Notes: a model not told the origin generated them from the sequence alone. A DNA stretch of 42,518 bases from Candidatus Rokuibacteriota bacterium (GCA_016209635.1 JACQWC010000072.1:1-42518); one strand, 5' to 3'; shown: positions 8,840-18,501, counted from the first letter of the stretch. Numbers and translations are program-made.

Positions 8840-10258
8840 TTGAACACCGAGGAGTTCCGTCGCCACGCCCACGCCTTCGTCGACTGGATGGCGGAGTACC
8901 TGGACCGCGTCGAAACCTATCCGGTCCGCGCCCAGACGAAGCCGGGCGAGATCGCCGCCCGCCTGCCGGCCTCCCCGCCGGATCACGGCGAGCCGATCGA
9001 GAGGATCTTCACCGACTTCACCCGGGACCTCCTGCCGGGGATCACCCACTGGCAGCATCCGAGCTTCTTCGCCTACTTCCCGGCGAACTCGAGCCCGCCG
9101 TCCGTGCTGGCCGAGATGCTGACCGCGACGCTCGGCGCCCAGTGCATGCTGTGGCAGACTTCGCCCGCGGCGACCGAGCTGGAGACGCGGGTGCTCGACT
9201 GGCTCCGGCAGATGCTCGGCCTCCCCGAAGGGTTCGCCGGCGTGATCCAGGACTCCGCCTCCAGCGCGATCCTCTGCGCCATCCTGACCGCGCGGGAGCG
9301 GGCAACCGGCTGGCGCGTCAACGAGGAGGGGCTCGGCGCGGTCGAGCGGTTGACGGTCTACTGCTCGACCGAGACCCACTCCTCGACGGAGAAGGACGTC
9401 AAGGTCGCGGGGCTCGGCCGCCGGAATCTCCGGAAGGTCGCGGTCGACGACGCCTTTGCCATGCGGGCCGATGCGCTCGAGGCCGCGATCCGCGAGGACC
9501 TGGCCGCGGGCGCCCGGCCGATCTGCGTCGTCGCGACGCTGGGGACGACCGGCGTCGGCGCCATGGATCCGCTCCGCGCGCTCGGCCAGGTGTGCCGCCG
9601 CCACGGGGTATGGCTCCATGTGGACGCGGCGTGGGCCGGCAGCGCACTCGTGCTCCCGGAGCACCGGGGGATGCTCGACGGCATCGAGCTGGTCGATAGC
9701 TTCGTCGTCAACCCCCACAAGTGGCTCTTCACCAACTTCGACTGCTCCGCCCACTTCGTGCGGGACCCCGAGGCCCTGGTGCGGACGCTCGCGATCCTTC
9801 CCGAGTATCTGAAGACCCGCGAGCAGAGCCAGGTGATCGACTACCGCGACTGGAGCGTGCAGCTCGGTCGGCGCTTCCGGGCGCTGAAGCTCTGGTTCGT
9901 CATCCGCGCCTACGGGGTCGACGGGCTCCGGCGGATGGTCGCGGCGCACATCGACCTGGCGCGCGAGGTCGAGGCGTGGATCGGGGCGGCCCCGGACTTC
10001 GAGCTGATGGCGTTGCGGAGCCTGGCTCTCCTGAACTTCCGCTACCGGCCGCAGGGTGTCGGCGACCCGGCGGAGCTGGACCGGCTGAACGAGCGCCTGC
10101 TGGAGGCGCTGAACGACAGCGGCGAGCTGTACCTCACGCAGAACCGGGTGAGGGGGACCTTCGCCATCCGCTTGGCGATCGGCCAGACGGCGACCCGGCG
10201 CCACCACGTCGAGGCGGCGTGGAAGAAGATCCAGGAGACGGCCAGGGCTCTCGGATGA
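8840..10258 (+). CDS. pyridoxal-dependent decarboxylase (aromatic-L-amino-acid decarboxylase family)
   Basis: TTG start at 8840; FPANSSPPSVLAEMLTATLGAQCMLWQTSPAATELE, TETHSS, PLP lysine motif VNPHKWLFTNFDCSAHFV; conserved catalytic-loop Tyr (ILPEYLKT). Confidence 0.94.
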   Translation: MNTEEFRRHAHAFVDWMAEYLDRVETYPVRAQTKPGEIAARLPASPPDHGEPIERIFTDFTRDLLPGITHWQHPSFFAYFPANSSPPSVLAEMLTATLGAQCMLWQTSPAATELETRVLDWLRQMLGLPEGFAGVIQDSASSAILCAILTARERATGWRVNEEGLGAVERLTVYCSTETHSSTEKDVKVAGLGRRNLRKVAVDDAFAMRADALEAAIREDLAAGARPICVVATLGTTGVGAMDPLRALGQVCRRHGVWLHVDAAWAGSALVLPEHRGMLDGIELVDSFVVNPHKWLFTNFDCSAHFVRDPEALVRTLAILPEYLKTREQSQVIDYRDWSVQLGRRFRALKLWFVIRAYGVDGLRRMVAAHIDLAREVEAWIGAAPDFELMALRSLALLNFRYRPQGVGDPAELDRLNERLLEALNDSGELYLTQNRVRGTFAIRLAIGQTATRRHHVEAAWKKIQETARALG

Positions 10259-10662
10259 CGGAGGAGGCGATGGCGAACATCGAGAAGTTCTGCGCACCCG
10301 GCGTCTACGACCCGCCGGGGTACAGCCAGGGGATCAAGGTGACCGGCGCCCAGACGCTCCTGTTCCTCGCGGGCCAGGTCGCCTACGACGGGGACGGCGG
10401 CCCGGCCCACCGCGGCGACTTCAAGGGCCAGGCGCGGCAGGTGTTCGGCGCGATCAAGGCGCTCGTCGAGGCCGCGGGCGGGACGCTCCGGAACGTCGTC
10501 AAGCTCAACACCTACGTGACGGAGGTGCGGTACCGTCCCGAGTTCCGCGTGATCCGGGAGGAGTTCTTCGGCCCGAAGGGGCCCGCGTCGACGATGGTCG
10601 AGGTGAAGGCGCTCGCCCACCCCGACTACCTGATCGAGGTCGAGGCGATCGCGGTCATCTGA
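10255..10662 (+). CDS. RidA family protein (reactive intermediate/imine deaminase)
   Basis: ATGA overlap with the upstream decarboxylase; YSQGIKVTGAQTLLFLAGQVAYDGDG...VKLNTYVTEVRYRPEFRVIREEFFGPKGPASTMVEVKALAHPDYLIEVEAIAVI. Confidence 0.93.
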   Translation: MTEEAMANIEKFCAPGVYDPPGYSQGIKVTGAQTLLFLAGQVAYDGDGGPAHRGDFKGQARQVFGAIKALVEAAGGTLRNVVKLNTYVTEVRYRPEFRVIREEFFGPKGPASTMVEVKALAHPDYLIEVEAIAVI

Positions 10663-10663
10663 G

Positions 10664-11179
10664 ATGGGCCAGGACGGGGCGATCGACCAGAGAGTCGTCC
10701 GGGTCCTCGACGGCCTCGGCGTGGCCTGGGAGCTGATCCCGATCGACCCGGAGTACGCCGACACCGCCGCCTTCTGCGAGCGCTACGGCTTCCCGCTGGA
10801 GCGCTCCGCCAACACGATCATCGTCGGGTCGAAGAAGGAGCCGAAGCAATACGCGGCCTGCGTCGTCCTCGCGACGACCCGGCTCGACGTGAACCACACC
10901 GTCCGGAAGCTCATGGGCGTCTCGCGACTCTCGTTCGCGTCGGCGGAGGAGACGCAGGCGCTCACCGGCATGATGATCGGCGGCGTCACCGTGTTCGCGC
11001 TCCCGGACGACCTCCCGATCTACGTCGACGAGGGGATCGCCGCGCTCGACTGGGTGATCCTCGGGAGCGGGAGCCGGTCGTCGAAGATCAAGACCTCGCC
11101 CGAGGTATTCGGACGCCTGCCCCGGACGCGTGTCGTCCCCGGCCTCACCCTGCCGGCCTCCGCCCGGCCGGGAGGGTGA
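10664..11179 (+). CDS. YbaK/aminoacyl-tRNA synthetase-associated domain protein
   Basis: ERSANTIIVGSKKEPKQYAACVVLATTRLDVNHTVRKLMGVSRLSFASAEETQALTGMMIGGVTVFALPDDLPIYVDEGI, YbaK-like fold motifs. Confidence 0.85.
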   Translation: MGQDGAIDQRVVRVLDGLGVAWELIPIDPEYADTAAFCERYGFPLERSANTIIVGSKKEPKQYAACVVLATTRLDVNHTVRKLMGVSRLSFASAEETQALTGMMIGGVTVFALPDDLPIYVDEGIAALDWVILGSGSRSSKIKTSPEVFGRLPRTRVVPGLTLPASARPGG

Positions 11180-11188
11180 CGGCAGCCG

Positions 11189-13228
11189 TCAGGCGGGTGC
11201 CACCTCGATCATCGCGTCGAACGAGGCCTGGCCCGCCGAGAAGGCGAAGAGGTCGACCGCGCCGTCGGGGATCGCCGGGCTGCCGGAGGTCAAGGTGTTC
11301 AGGCCCTCCCACCCGTCGCGCATCCACACGGTCCCCGGCGGGATCTTCGGCGTGACGCGCGCGCGCGCGCCCAGCTCGCCCCGCTCGTTGTAGAGCCGGA
11401 TCGCCGCACCATCCGCGAGGCCGCGCGCCGCCGCATCGGCGGGCGAGATCCAGAGCCAGGGCTCGGGGTCCGCCTTGGCGAGCGACGGCAGGGCGCGCCC
11501 GTGGTCGTAGAACCCGTGGAACTGGGTCAGCGTCCGTCCCTGGCGGAAGGCGAGGGGGAAGGTCGACGCGGGCAGATCCTCGTGGACCGGCAGCGGCGGG
11601 AGCCCGAGCGCCAGCGCGCGCTCGGAGTAGAGGTCGACCTTGCCCGAGGGCGTGTCGAACTTCCGGTCCGGATACGCCACGTGCGAGACCCTGAGGGCGC
11701 GCATCCCGCCCTCGGCGGCGAGCGTCGCGACCGTCGCGTGCCCCGTGGACGGGTGATCCAGGATCGCGTCGATCGGCCCCTCGTCCGACTGCCACGGGAA
11801 GAAGTCCGCGAGGCCGAGGCGGCTGGCCAGCTCCCGGAGGATCCACGTGACGGAGCGGGTCTCCCCGGGCGGGTCGAGGACCCTGGGCGTGAGGTAGAGA
11901 TGCGTGTTCGTACTCTTGCAGCCGACCTCCTCGAGCCACGACGTCCCCGGCAGGACCACGTCGGCGAACCCCCGCGCCGTGTCGTTCATGAACAGGTCGT
12001 AGCTGACGACGAGGTCGGTGCGGGCCAGGCCCTCGGCGACGCGGCCAGAGTCGGCGAACGACGAGAGCATGTCGGTGCCGAAGAGTAAGAGCACGCGGAC
12101 GCGCCGCTCGAGGAGCGCCTCGGTGATGCGCGACATCTGGTTCGGGATGTACCGGCCCGGCGGGCGCCGGTCGAGGGCGACGATGCTCCGCAGCGCCTGG
12201 CCGTGGGTGGCGCCGCCGTGGCGCGGCCCGAGCCCGCCGCCCGGGATGCCGAGGTTCCCGGTCAGCGCCGGCAGGCAGCCGACGGCGCGGCCGCCCTGCC
12301 AGCCGTTCGCCCCCTTGTGCATCGAGCTGCCGCCGAGGAGGATCATCGCGGGGCGCGTCGTCGCGTAGCGGCGGGCGAGGGCGACGATGCGCTCGGCGGG
12401 AATCTCGGTGACGCTCTCCGCCCACGCCGGCGAGTAGCTCCGCACGTGCGTCGCGAGGGCGTCGAAGCCCACGGTGTGCGCGGCGACGAACGCCCGATCG
12501 TGGAGCCCCTCCGCGACGATGACGTGCATCAGCCCGAGCGCCAGCGCGGCGTCGGTGCCGGGTCGGATCAGTAGCACCTCGTCCGACTGCGCCGCGGCCT
12601 CCGTCTCACGGATGTCGATCGTGACGACCCGCGCGCCGTGGCGGCGGGCCGCCGCGAGGTGGCGCCCCGTGTTCGGCTGGGACGCGAGGTTCGCGCCCCA
12701 GAGCAGGATGAGGGCCGCGTGCTCGCCCATGTCCTCCTTGGTGTTCGTCTCGAGAACGCCGGTCAGGCCGAGGCCGAAGGCGCCGAGCCCCCAGCAGATG
12801 ATCGCCGGGCTCCACCACTGGCAGCCGTAGAGGTTCGAGAAGCGGCGGAGCAGGTGCGAGTTGATGCGCGTCCCGTAGTTGTTGGCGAAGATGCCGTGCC
12901 CCGACCAGGTGCCGACCGCCTCGCGGCCGGCGGCCCGCATGCGGTCGACCATCAAGGCGAGAGCCTCGTCCCAGCTCGCCCGGCGCCAGTCGTCGCCGCG
13001 GCGCGCTCGGACGAGAGGATGGAGGAGCCGTGCCGGGTTGCCGATGATCTCGCGCGACGCCTGGCCGCGGACGCAGAGGAAACCCCGGCTGTCCGGGTTC
13101 TCCCGGTCGCCGGTGACCGAGAGGACGCGCTCGTCCTCGACCTCGACGAGCATCCCGCAGAGAGTCGGGTGGCAGCTCATCGGGCACATGGTCCGGACCA
13201 CTCGCCGTCCTCGCGGGAACGCGCCCAT
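11189..13228 (-). CDS. molybdopterin-dependent oxidoreductase (DMSO reductase superfamily)
   Basis: CPMSCHPTLCGMLVEVEDE...GFLCVRG 4Fe-4S motif; ARLLHPLVR, WDEALALMVDRM, IPGGGLGPRHGGATHGQ, DVVLPGTSWLEEVG. Confidence 0.93.
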   Translation of the reverse strand: MGAFPRGRRVVRTMCPMSCHPTLCGMLVEVEDERVLSVTGDRENPDSRGFLCVRGQASREIIGNPARLLHPLVRARRGDDWRRASWDEALALMVDRMRAAGREAVGTWSGHGIFANNYGTRINSHLLRRFSNLYGCQWWSPAIICWGLGAFGLGLTGVLETNTKEDMGEHAALILLWGANLASQPNTGRHLAAARRHGARVVTIDIRETEAAAQSDEVLLIRPGTDAALALGLMHVIVAEGLHDRAFVAAHTVGFDALATHVRSYSPAWAESVTEIPAERIVALARRYATTRPAMILLGGSSMHKGANGWQGGRAVGCLPALTGNLGIPGGGLGPRHGGATHGQALRSIVALDRRPPGRYIPNQMSRITEALLERRVRVLLLFGTDMLSSFADSGRVAEGLARTDLVVSYDLFMNDTARGFADVVLPGTSWLEEVGCKSTNTHLYLTPRVLDPPGETRSVTWILRELASRLGLADFFPWQSDEGPIDAILDHPSTGHATVATLAAEGGMRALRVSHVAYPDRKFDTPSGKVDLYSERALALGLPPLPVHEDLPASTFPLAFRQGRTLTQFHGFYDHGRALPSLAKADPEPWLWISPADAAARGLADGAAIRLYNERGELGARARVTPKIPPGTVWMRDGWEGLNTLTSGSPAIPDGAVDLFAFSAGQASFDAMIEVAPA

Positions 13229-13374
13229 GTCTCCTCCCCTCAGCAGTGGACGATGACGGAACGCTACGAGCGGCGGCCGTCGTTGTCAACGGACGCGTGG
13301 GCCGCCACAGGCGAGAGCCGGGACGGCGATCGTGCTAGAGTGCCGCCCGAGCCAGCACGACAAGGAGGGTTGCC

Positions 13375-14091
13375 GTGGACGGGAAGCCGAGCGTGGTCAC
13401 GCCGGAGCGCTTCGCGGGAGGGATGACGTTCGATCAGTACGTCGCGTATGTCGGGAGCCCGGAGAACCTCCGGCGCGAGGGCTCCCAGGGCGCGCCGCGG
13501 CGCGATTTCAGCGGGTTCCTCCGCGGGGCGTACGAGGCCGCGCGTCTCAACGAGGCGCAGGTGGCGGCGCTCCGATGGCTCGCGAGCCAGGCCAACGGCC
13601 CCGCGAGGCTGCTCGTCATCTCGGAGGAGTGGTCGTCGGACTGCCGCCGGGACGTGCCGACGCTCGCGCGGGTGGCGGAGGCGGCCAGCCTCGAGATGCG
13701 GATCTTCACGCGCGACGGCCAGCGCTTCAGCCGGAGCAACCGTCCGACCCTCGCCGAGGCGCCGGACAGCAACGCCGACCTCATGGCCGAGTTCCTGAAC
13801 GAGAAGAACGGCCAGACGTGGCAGTCGATCCCGGTCGCTGTCTTCTACACCCGCGACCTCGGGTACCTCTATCACTACACCGAGTATCCGGCCATCTACG
13901 ACAAGGACCGGCTCGTCGGGCGCATCCGGTCCGCGCGGGCCGGCGAGGCGAAGGAGGAGACGCCGCGGCGGGCGGAGCAGGAGTTCCAGGAGCTCCAGCG
14001 CTCGCCGTTCTTCCGCATCTGGGCGTGCGCGGCGGTGGACGAGATCATCAGCGCGCTGTACGAGCGGCTGGCGCTCGGTTCGCTCACCTAG
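13375..14091 (+). CDS. thioredoxin-family protein
   Basis: GTG start; LLVISEEWSSDCRRDVPTLARVAEAASLEMRIFTRDG..., thioredoxin-like pattern with single-Cys WSSDCRRD motif. Confidence 0.75.
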   Translation: MDGKPSVVTPERFAGGMTFDQYVAYVGSPENLRREGSQGAPRRDFSGFLRGAYEAARLNEAQVAALRWLASQANGPARLLVISEEWSSDCRRDVPTLARVAEAASLEMRIFTRDGQRFSRSNRPTLAEAPDSNADLMAEFLNEKNGQTWQSIPVAVFYTRDLGYLYHYTEYPAIYDKDRLVGRIRSARAGEAKEETPRRAEQEFQELQRSPFFRIWACAAVDEIISALYERLALGSLT

Positions 14092-14265
14092 TGAGCCGGT
14101 GCGGAGGAAACAAGTACGTCAAGTCCACGCGCCATTCGCACCGCCTGAAGGCGCTCCTGGGTCTCGAACGCGATCCGCGATGCACGCCGCGTTCGCCGGG
14201 GTCCGGCGCGACATCGACGACCTCCGGACGCGCCTCTAGCGAACCTGGCCGGCGGCGCGGCGACG

Positions 14266-15276
14266 CTACCGGCCCGCGGGCGCCAGCGCCCTGAGCGCCG
14301 TGAGCAAGATCTCGCACCTCCGCAGGGGATCCTGCTCGCTCGTCTGGAGCGAGAGAAACGCGGTGTCGATCCCCGCGTCCATGTAACGACGGACGCGCGC
14401 GCGGATCGCCTCCATCGAGCCGCGGAGGATGAGGTCGTCCACCACCTTCGCCGGGACGGCGGCCACCGCCGCCCTGCGGTCGCCGCGGCCCCACGCGTCC
14501 CACATGGGTCCGAGCGCCTCTGCCCGCCCGAGCCACTCCTGGAACGCCCGGTAGACGGGGACGTTCAGGTACGCCGTCACGTGCCGCCGGACGATGACGT
14601 CGGAGTCCGGGCCCGGGGGGTCCACGTTGATCATGAGCCGTGCCGTGATCTCGATCGTGTCGGGGTCGCGCCCGGCCTTCGCCGCCGCCTCGCGCACCAC
14701 CGCGACGGACTTCGGCACGTCGTCGGGCGAGAGCCAGTTGAGGATCGCGCCGTCGGCGACCTCACCCGCCACCCGCAGCATGCCCGGTCGCAGCGCGGCC
14801 ACGTGGATCGGGACCGCCTGGGCCGGCGGGCGCGTGAGCCGGAAGCCGTCGACGGCGAAGGTCTCGCCGCGGAAGACCACGCGCTCGCCCGCCAGCGCCG
14901 ACCGGAGGAACCGCGCCATCTCGCGCACGCGGGTCGCCGGTCGGCTGAAGCTCCCCCCGTTCCACCCCTCGACGATCGGCTGCGACCCCGCCCCGATCCC
15001 CAGGCAGAACCGTCCCGGCGCGATCTCGGCCATCCCGGCCGCCGACAGCGCCAGCGTCGCCGGGCCCCGCGTGTAGACGTTCGCGATCGCCGTGCCGACG
15101 CGGAGCCCCGTCCCCAGCGCCACGACGGCGAGCGGCGCGAAGCAGTCGACGCCGTCGACCTCGAGCGACCAGGCGTCGGTGTACCCGAGCCGCTCCGCCT
15201 CCCGCGCGATCTCGGCGTGCGCCGCGAGGGGGAAGCCGTCGAGCGGCACCGAGAGCGACCAGCGCTTCTGTGCCAT
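14266..15276 (-). CDS. LLM class flavin-dependent oxidoreductase (luciferase-like)
   Basis: WSLSVPLDGFPLAAHAEIAREAERLGYTDAWSLEVDGVDCFAPLAVVALGTGLRVGTAIANVYTRGPATLALSAAGMAEIAPGRFCLGIGAGS. Confidence 0.93.
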   Translation of the reverse strand: MAQKRWSLSVPLDGFPLAAHAEIAREAERLGYTDAWSLEVDGVDCFAPLAVVALGTGLRVGTAIANVYTRGPATLALSAAGMAEIAPGRFCLGIGAGSQPIVEGWNGGSFSRPATRVREMARFLRSALAGERVVFRGETFAVDGFRLTRPPAQAVPIHVAALRPGMLRVAGEVADGAILNWLSPDDVPKSVAVVREAAAKAGRDPDTIEITARLMINVDPPGPDSDVIVRRHVTAYLNVPVYRAFQEWLGRAEALGPMWDAWGRGDRRAAVAAVPAKVVDDLILRGSMEAIRARVRRYMDAGIDTAFLSLQTSEQDPLRRCEILLTALRALAPAGR

Positions 15277-15361
15277 CGCCCTAGAGTGCCAGCGTCGGGT
15301 CGCTCTCACAAGAAGGGAGAGGGACGGTGATATGATCCCGCCCACGCGGGAGGAGGCCCCC

Positions 15362-15754
15362 ATGCTGGGTGACGTCGTCGAGCTGTCCGTCGTCGTGCGG
15401 GATCTCGAGGCGGCGGTCGAGCGCTTCACGCGGCTCTTCGGGCTCACGGTCCATCGCCGCGGCGAGTCCAAGGAGTTCGGGTTCAAGAACGCGATCCTGC
15501 CGACCGGGATCGGCCACATCGAGCTGCTCGAGCCGACGGACCCGACGAAGGCGGTCGGCCGCTTCCTCGCCAGGCACGGCGAGGGCGTCTACCTCGTCGG
15601 CTTCGAGGTGCAGGACATTCCGGCGGGCGTGGCACAGCTCCGAGCCCGGGGCGCCCGGGTCGACCACCCGCGCCCCGACATCGCGTGGGTCCACCCGCGG
15701 GACGCGCACGGGGTGTTCGTCGAGCTGCGCACGCGCGAGCGCTACGACGGGTAG
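15362..15754 (+). CDS. VOC family protein
   Basis: MLGDVVELSVVVRDLEAAVERFTRLFGLTVHRR...GIGHIELLEPTDPTKAVGRFLARHGEGVYLVGFEVQD. Confidence 0.85.
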   Translation: MLGDVVELSVVVRDLEAAVERFTRLFGLTVHRRGESKEFGFKNAILPTGIGHIELLEPTDPTKAVGRFLARHGEGVYLVGFEVQDIPAGVAQLRARGARVDHPRPDIAWVHPRDAHGVFVELRTRERYDG

Positions 15755-15793
15755 GCGCGGGCCACGCACCGACCTCGAGCGAAGGAGGACATC

Positions 15794-16777
15794 GTGCCGA
15801 TCAAGATCGTCTTCGCCCCCCGGCTGCCCTCGGCCATCATGGACATCGCCCGCGCCCTGCTACCGCCGGGCTACGAGCTCCAGATCCTCGATCGCCGGGA
15901 TCCCGAGTTCCTCCCGGCCATGCGCGACGCGGAGTACTTCTTGGGGTTCGCCCGCGGTGGCATGGGCGCGGAGTTTTACCGCGCCGCGCCCCGGCTCCGG
16001 CTGGTTCAGCTGATCAGCGCCGGCTACGACCGGCTCGACATCGAGGCGGCGCGCCAGGCGGGGGTGCCGATCGCCAACAACGGCGGCGCCAACTCGGTGG
16101 CGGTGGCCGAGCACACGATGATGCTGATTCTCGCCGTCATGAAGAAGCTCGTCTGGCAGCATGCGAACGTGGTCGCGGGCAAGTGGCGGGTCGGCGACTT
16201 CGCCGAGACGCGCCCCCACGAGCTGGCGGGAAAGACCCTCGGCATCGTCGGCCTCGGCGCGATCGGCAAGAAGGTGGCGCGCCGTGCGGTCGCCTTCGAC
16301 TTGCGGGTCCAGTACTACGACATCGCGCGGCTCAGCGAGGACCAGGAGGACGCGCTCGGCGTCCGCTTCGTTCTCTTCCCCGAGTTGCTCGAGACGTCGG
16401 ACGTGGTGAGCCTCCACGTGCCGCTGACCGACCGGACCCTGAAGATGATGGGGGCGCGGGAGCTCGCGCGCATGAAGCCCGACGCGATCCTCATCAACAC
16501 GTGCCGCGGCCCGGTCGTCGACGAGGACGCCCTCCACGCCGCGCTCACGACGGGGACGCTCGCCGGCGCCGGGCTCGACGTCATGGTCGAGGAGCCGCCG
16601 GCGGTGAACCATCCCCTGTTCGCGCTGGAGAACGTGACGCTGACCCCGCACACGGCCGGGCCGACCTGGGAGAACTGGCCCAAGGCGTTCCGGAACGCGT
16701 TCGACAACATCCAGCGCGTCGCCGCCGGTGATCCGCCGCGCTGGGTGATTCCCGAGTTGCGCCAGGCCGCGCCGTAG
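15794..16777 (+). CDS. D-2-hydroxyacid dehydrogenase (NAD-dependent)
   Basis: GTG start; GKTLGIVGLGAIGKKVARRAVAFDLRVQYYDI nucleotide-binding motif, LINTCRGPVVDEDALHAAL, LTPHTAGPTWENW. Confidence 0.94.
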   Translation: MPIKIVFAPRLPSAIMDIARALLPPGYELQILDRRDPEFLPAMRDAEYFLGFARGGMGAEFYRAAPRLRLVQLISAGYDRLDIEAARQAGVPIANNGGANSVAVAEHTMMLILAVMKKLVWQHANVVAGKWRVGDFAETRPHELAGKTLGIVGLGAIGKKVARRAVAFDLRVQYYDIARLSEDQEDALGVRFVLFPELLETSDVVSLHVPLTDRTLKMMGARELARMKPDAILINTCRGPVVDEDALHAALTTGTLAGAGLDVMVEEPPAVNHPLFALENVTLTPHTAGPTWENWPKAFRNAFDNIQRVAAGDPPRWVIPELRQAAP

Positions 16778-16786
16778 GCGGTCCCG

Positions 16787-16969
16787 TCACGCGAGGTCGC
16801 CCTCGTCGTCCAGGCGGGCGAGGATCGCGGCGGCCTGCTCGCCGCCGGCGGGCGGCTGCCAGTCGACGTGGATCACGGAGACCCCGTCGGGCTCGAGCGC
16901 CTGCGCGAACACCTCGAGCCCTACGTTGATCACGCGGAGCGGCTGCTCCAGCAGGCTCTGCACGCTCAT
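16787..16969 (-). CDS. 60-aa FdrA-associated small protein ('fdrA domain protein' type; resembles N-terminal segment of YlbE/DUF1116)
   Basis: MSVQSLLEQPLRVINVGLEVFAQALEPDGVSVIHVDWQPPAGGEQAAAILARLDDEGDLA*; ATGA overlap with upstream fdrA stop. Confidence 0.75.
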   Translation of the reverse strand: MSVQSLLEQPLRVINVGLEVFAQALEPDGVSVIHVDWQPPAGGEQAAAILARLDDEGDLA

Positions 16970-18501
16970 CCCGTTCCTCCGAGGAGGGCTGGCGCGAGAT
17001 CGGGCTTGACGGCGAGGGCGGCGAAGCGCGCGGCCTGGGCGTTCGAGGGGAGGACGTGCGCGCCAGCCGCCTCCAGCGCGGTCACCTGGCGCGCGAGTCC
17101 CTGTGGATCGCGCTCGGTTCCGACGACCGACGCCGCGACGACGAGCGCCCGGCCGTCCGCCTCGGCTGCGCGGCGGGCGTCGTGAATCGCCGCCGCGAGC
17201 GGACGGGCCGGGTCCGGGTGGGCGGCGCGCCCGAGCACGAGATCGACGAGGAGGACGCCCACGTCTCTGGTCCGGCCGGCCTGCCGCACGCGCGCGGCGC
17301 GCGCCTCGGGATCGAGCATCGGATGCGGCCGGCCGATGGTGAACTCGTCCCCGCCGAGGTCGATCACGCGGTGGCCCCGATCGTCGAGGCGCGCGCCGAC
17401 GGTGCCGAGCAGGGGCTCGAGCAGGAGTCGCGCCTCCCAGGCGAGCGTCCCGCCGGTGTAGAGGCCGAGGACGCGGGTTTCGCCTCGCCCGCGCCGGATG
17501 GACTCGAGCCGCGTCCGCACGGCGGCGGGATCGGTGAACGCGCGCGCCGTCCACGGCTGGCGCCTGGCGAGCGCCGCCGCGGCGTGCGCGGCGTCCTCGA
17601 GCGTCCTGACCCAGGGCGCGCGGCCGTCCCCGCGCGGCGCGGCGCCGAGGCAGCAGACGACCACCGGCTTCGGGAAGGTCCGGATCGCCGCCTCCAGCTC
17701 CGCCATCACGCCGGGCGCGGGCGGCTTCGAGATCAGCACGACCACCTCGGTCCTGGGATTCGCGGCCAGCGCCTCGAGCGCCGCCGTCGTCATGATCCCG
17801 CCGACCTCCGCGGAGAGGTCGCGCCCGCCGACCCCGATCCCGTGCGAGATCCCCTCGCCGAGGGCCGCCAGGTGGGAGGCGACGGCCTGGAGGCCCGTGC
17901 CGGAGGCCGCGACACAGCCGATGCGGCCCGGCGCCACCTCGTTGGCGAAGCCGAGGCCGACGCCGCCGAGGTACGCGGTGCCGCAGTCCGGGCCCATGCA
18001 GAGGAGGCCGCGGCGCGCGGCCGCCTGTTTCAGCTCGATCTCGTCGGCGAGTGGGACGTTGTCGCTGAAGAGAAAGACATGGAGCCCGCGCCTGAGCGCG
18101 CGCAGGGCGACGAGCTTCGCGTAGGGCCCGGGAACGGAGACGGCGACGAGGTTCGCGTCCGGCTGTTGCCGGAGGGCCGACTCGAGCGTGCGCGGCACCG
18201 CGCGGCCCGCGGTCTCGCGCACGCGCCGCTTCGCCTCGAGGAGGCCCGCCGCCCGGTCGAGCGCCGAGGTCGCCGCCTCGTCGGTCTCGGCGCTCACGAC
18301 GATCATCAGGTCGCCCGGCGCGGCGTCCTTCGCCTCCGGGATCGCAAGGCCGGCGACGGCGAGCATCTCGTGGTTTGCCGGCGTCCCCATGAGCGCCGCG
18401 GCCTCGCGGACGCCGGGCAGCGCGCGCAGCGCCTCGGCGAGGCGCATGAGCGCCATCGAGTCCTGATAGTGGGAGCACCGCACGATCGCGCGTACCGCCA
18501 T
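16966..18501 (-). CDS. fdrA: FdrA family protein (acyl-CoA synthetase/succinyl-CoA ligase-like)
   Basis: MAVRAIVRCSHYQDSMALMRLAEALRALPGVREAAALMGTPANHEML...; MGPDCGTAYLGGVGLGFANEVAPGRIGCVAASGTGLQAVASHLAALGEGISHGIGVGGRDLS; RVLGLYTGGTLAWEARLLLEP. Confidence 0.93.
   Translation of the reverse strand: MAVRAIVRCSHYQDSMALMRLAEALRALPGVREAAALMGTPANHEMLAVAGLAIPEAKDAAPGDLMIVVSAETDEAATSALDRAAGLLEAKRRVRETAGRAVPRTLESALRQQPDANLVAVSVPGPYAKLVALRALRRGLHVFLFSDNVPLADEIELKQAAARRGLLCMGPDCGTAYLGGVGLGFANEVAPGRIGCVAASGTGLQAVASHLAALGEGISHGIGVGGRDLSAEVGGIMTTAALEALAANPRTEVVVLISKPPAPGVMAELEAAIRTFPKPVVVCCLGAAPRGDGRAPWVRTLEDAAHAAAALARRQPWTARAFTDPAAVRTRLESIRRGRGETRVLGLYTGGTLAWEARLLLEPLLGTVGARLDDRGHRVIDLGGDEFTIGRPHPMLDPEARAARVRQAGRTRDVGVLLVDLVLGRAAHPDPARPLAAAIHDARRAAEADGRALVVAASVVGTERDPQGLARQVTALEAAGAHVLPSNAQAARFAALAVKPDLAPALLGGTG

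Noticed and set aside
14180-14239. Short ORF MHAAFAGVRRDIDDLRTRL between the thioredoxin-like and LLM genes
   Set aside because: Looks like the tail of a coiled protein but only 19 codons with no start context; insufficient to call.
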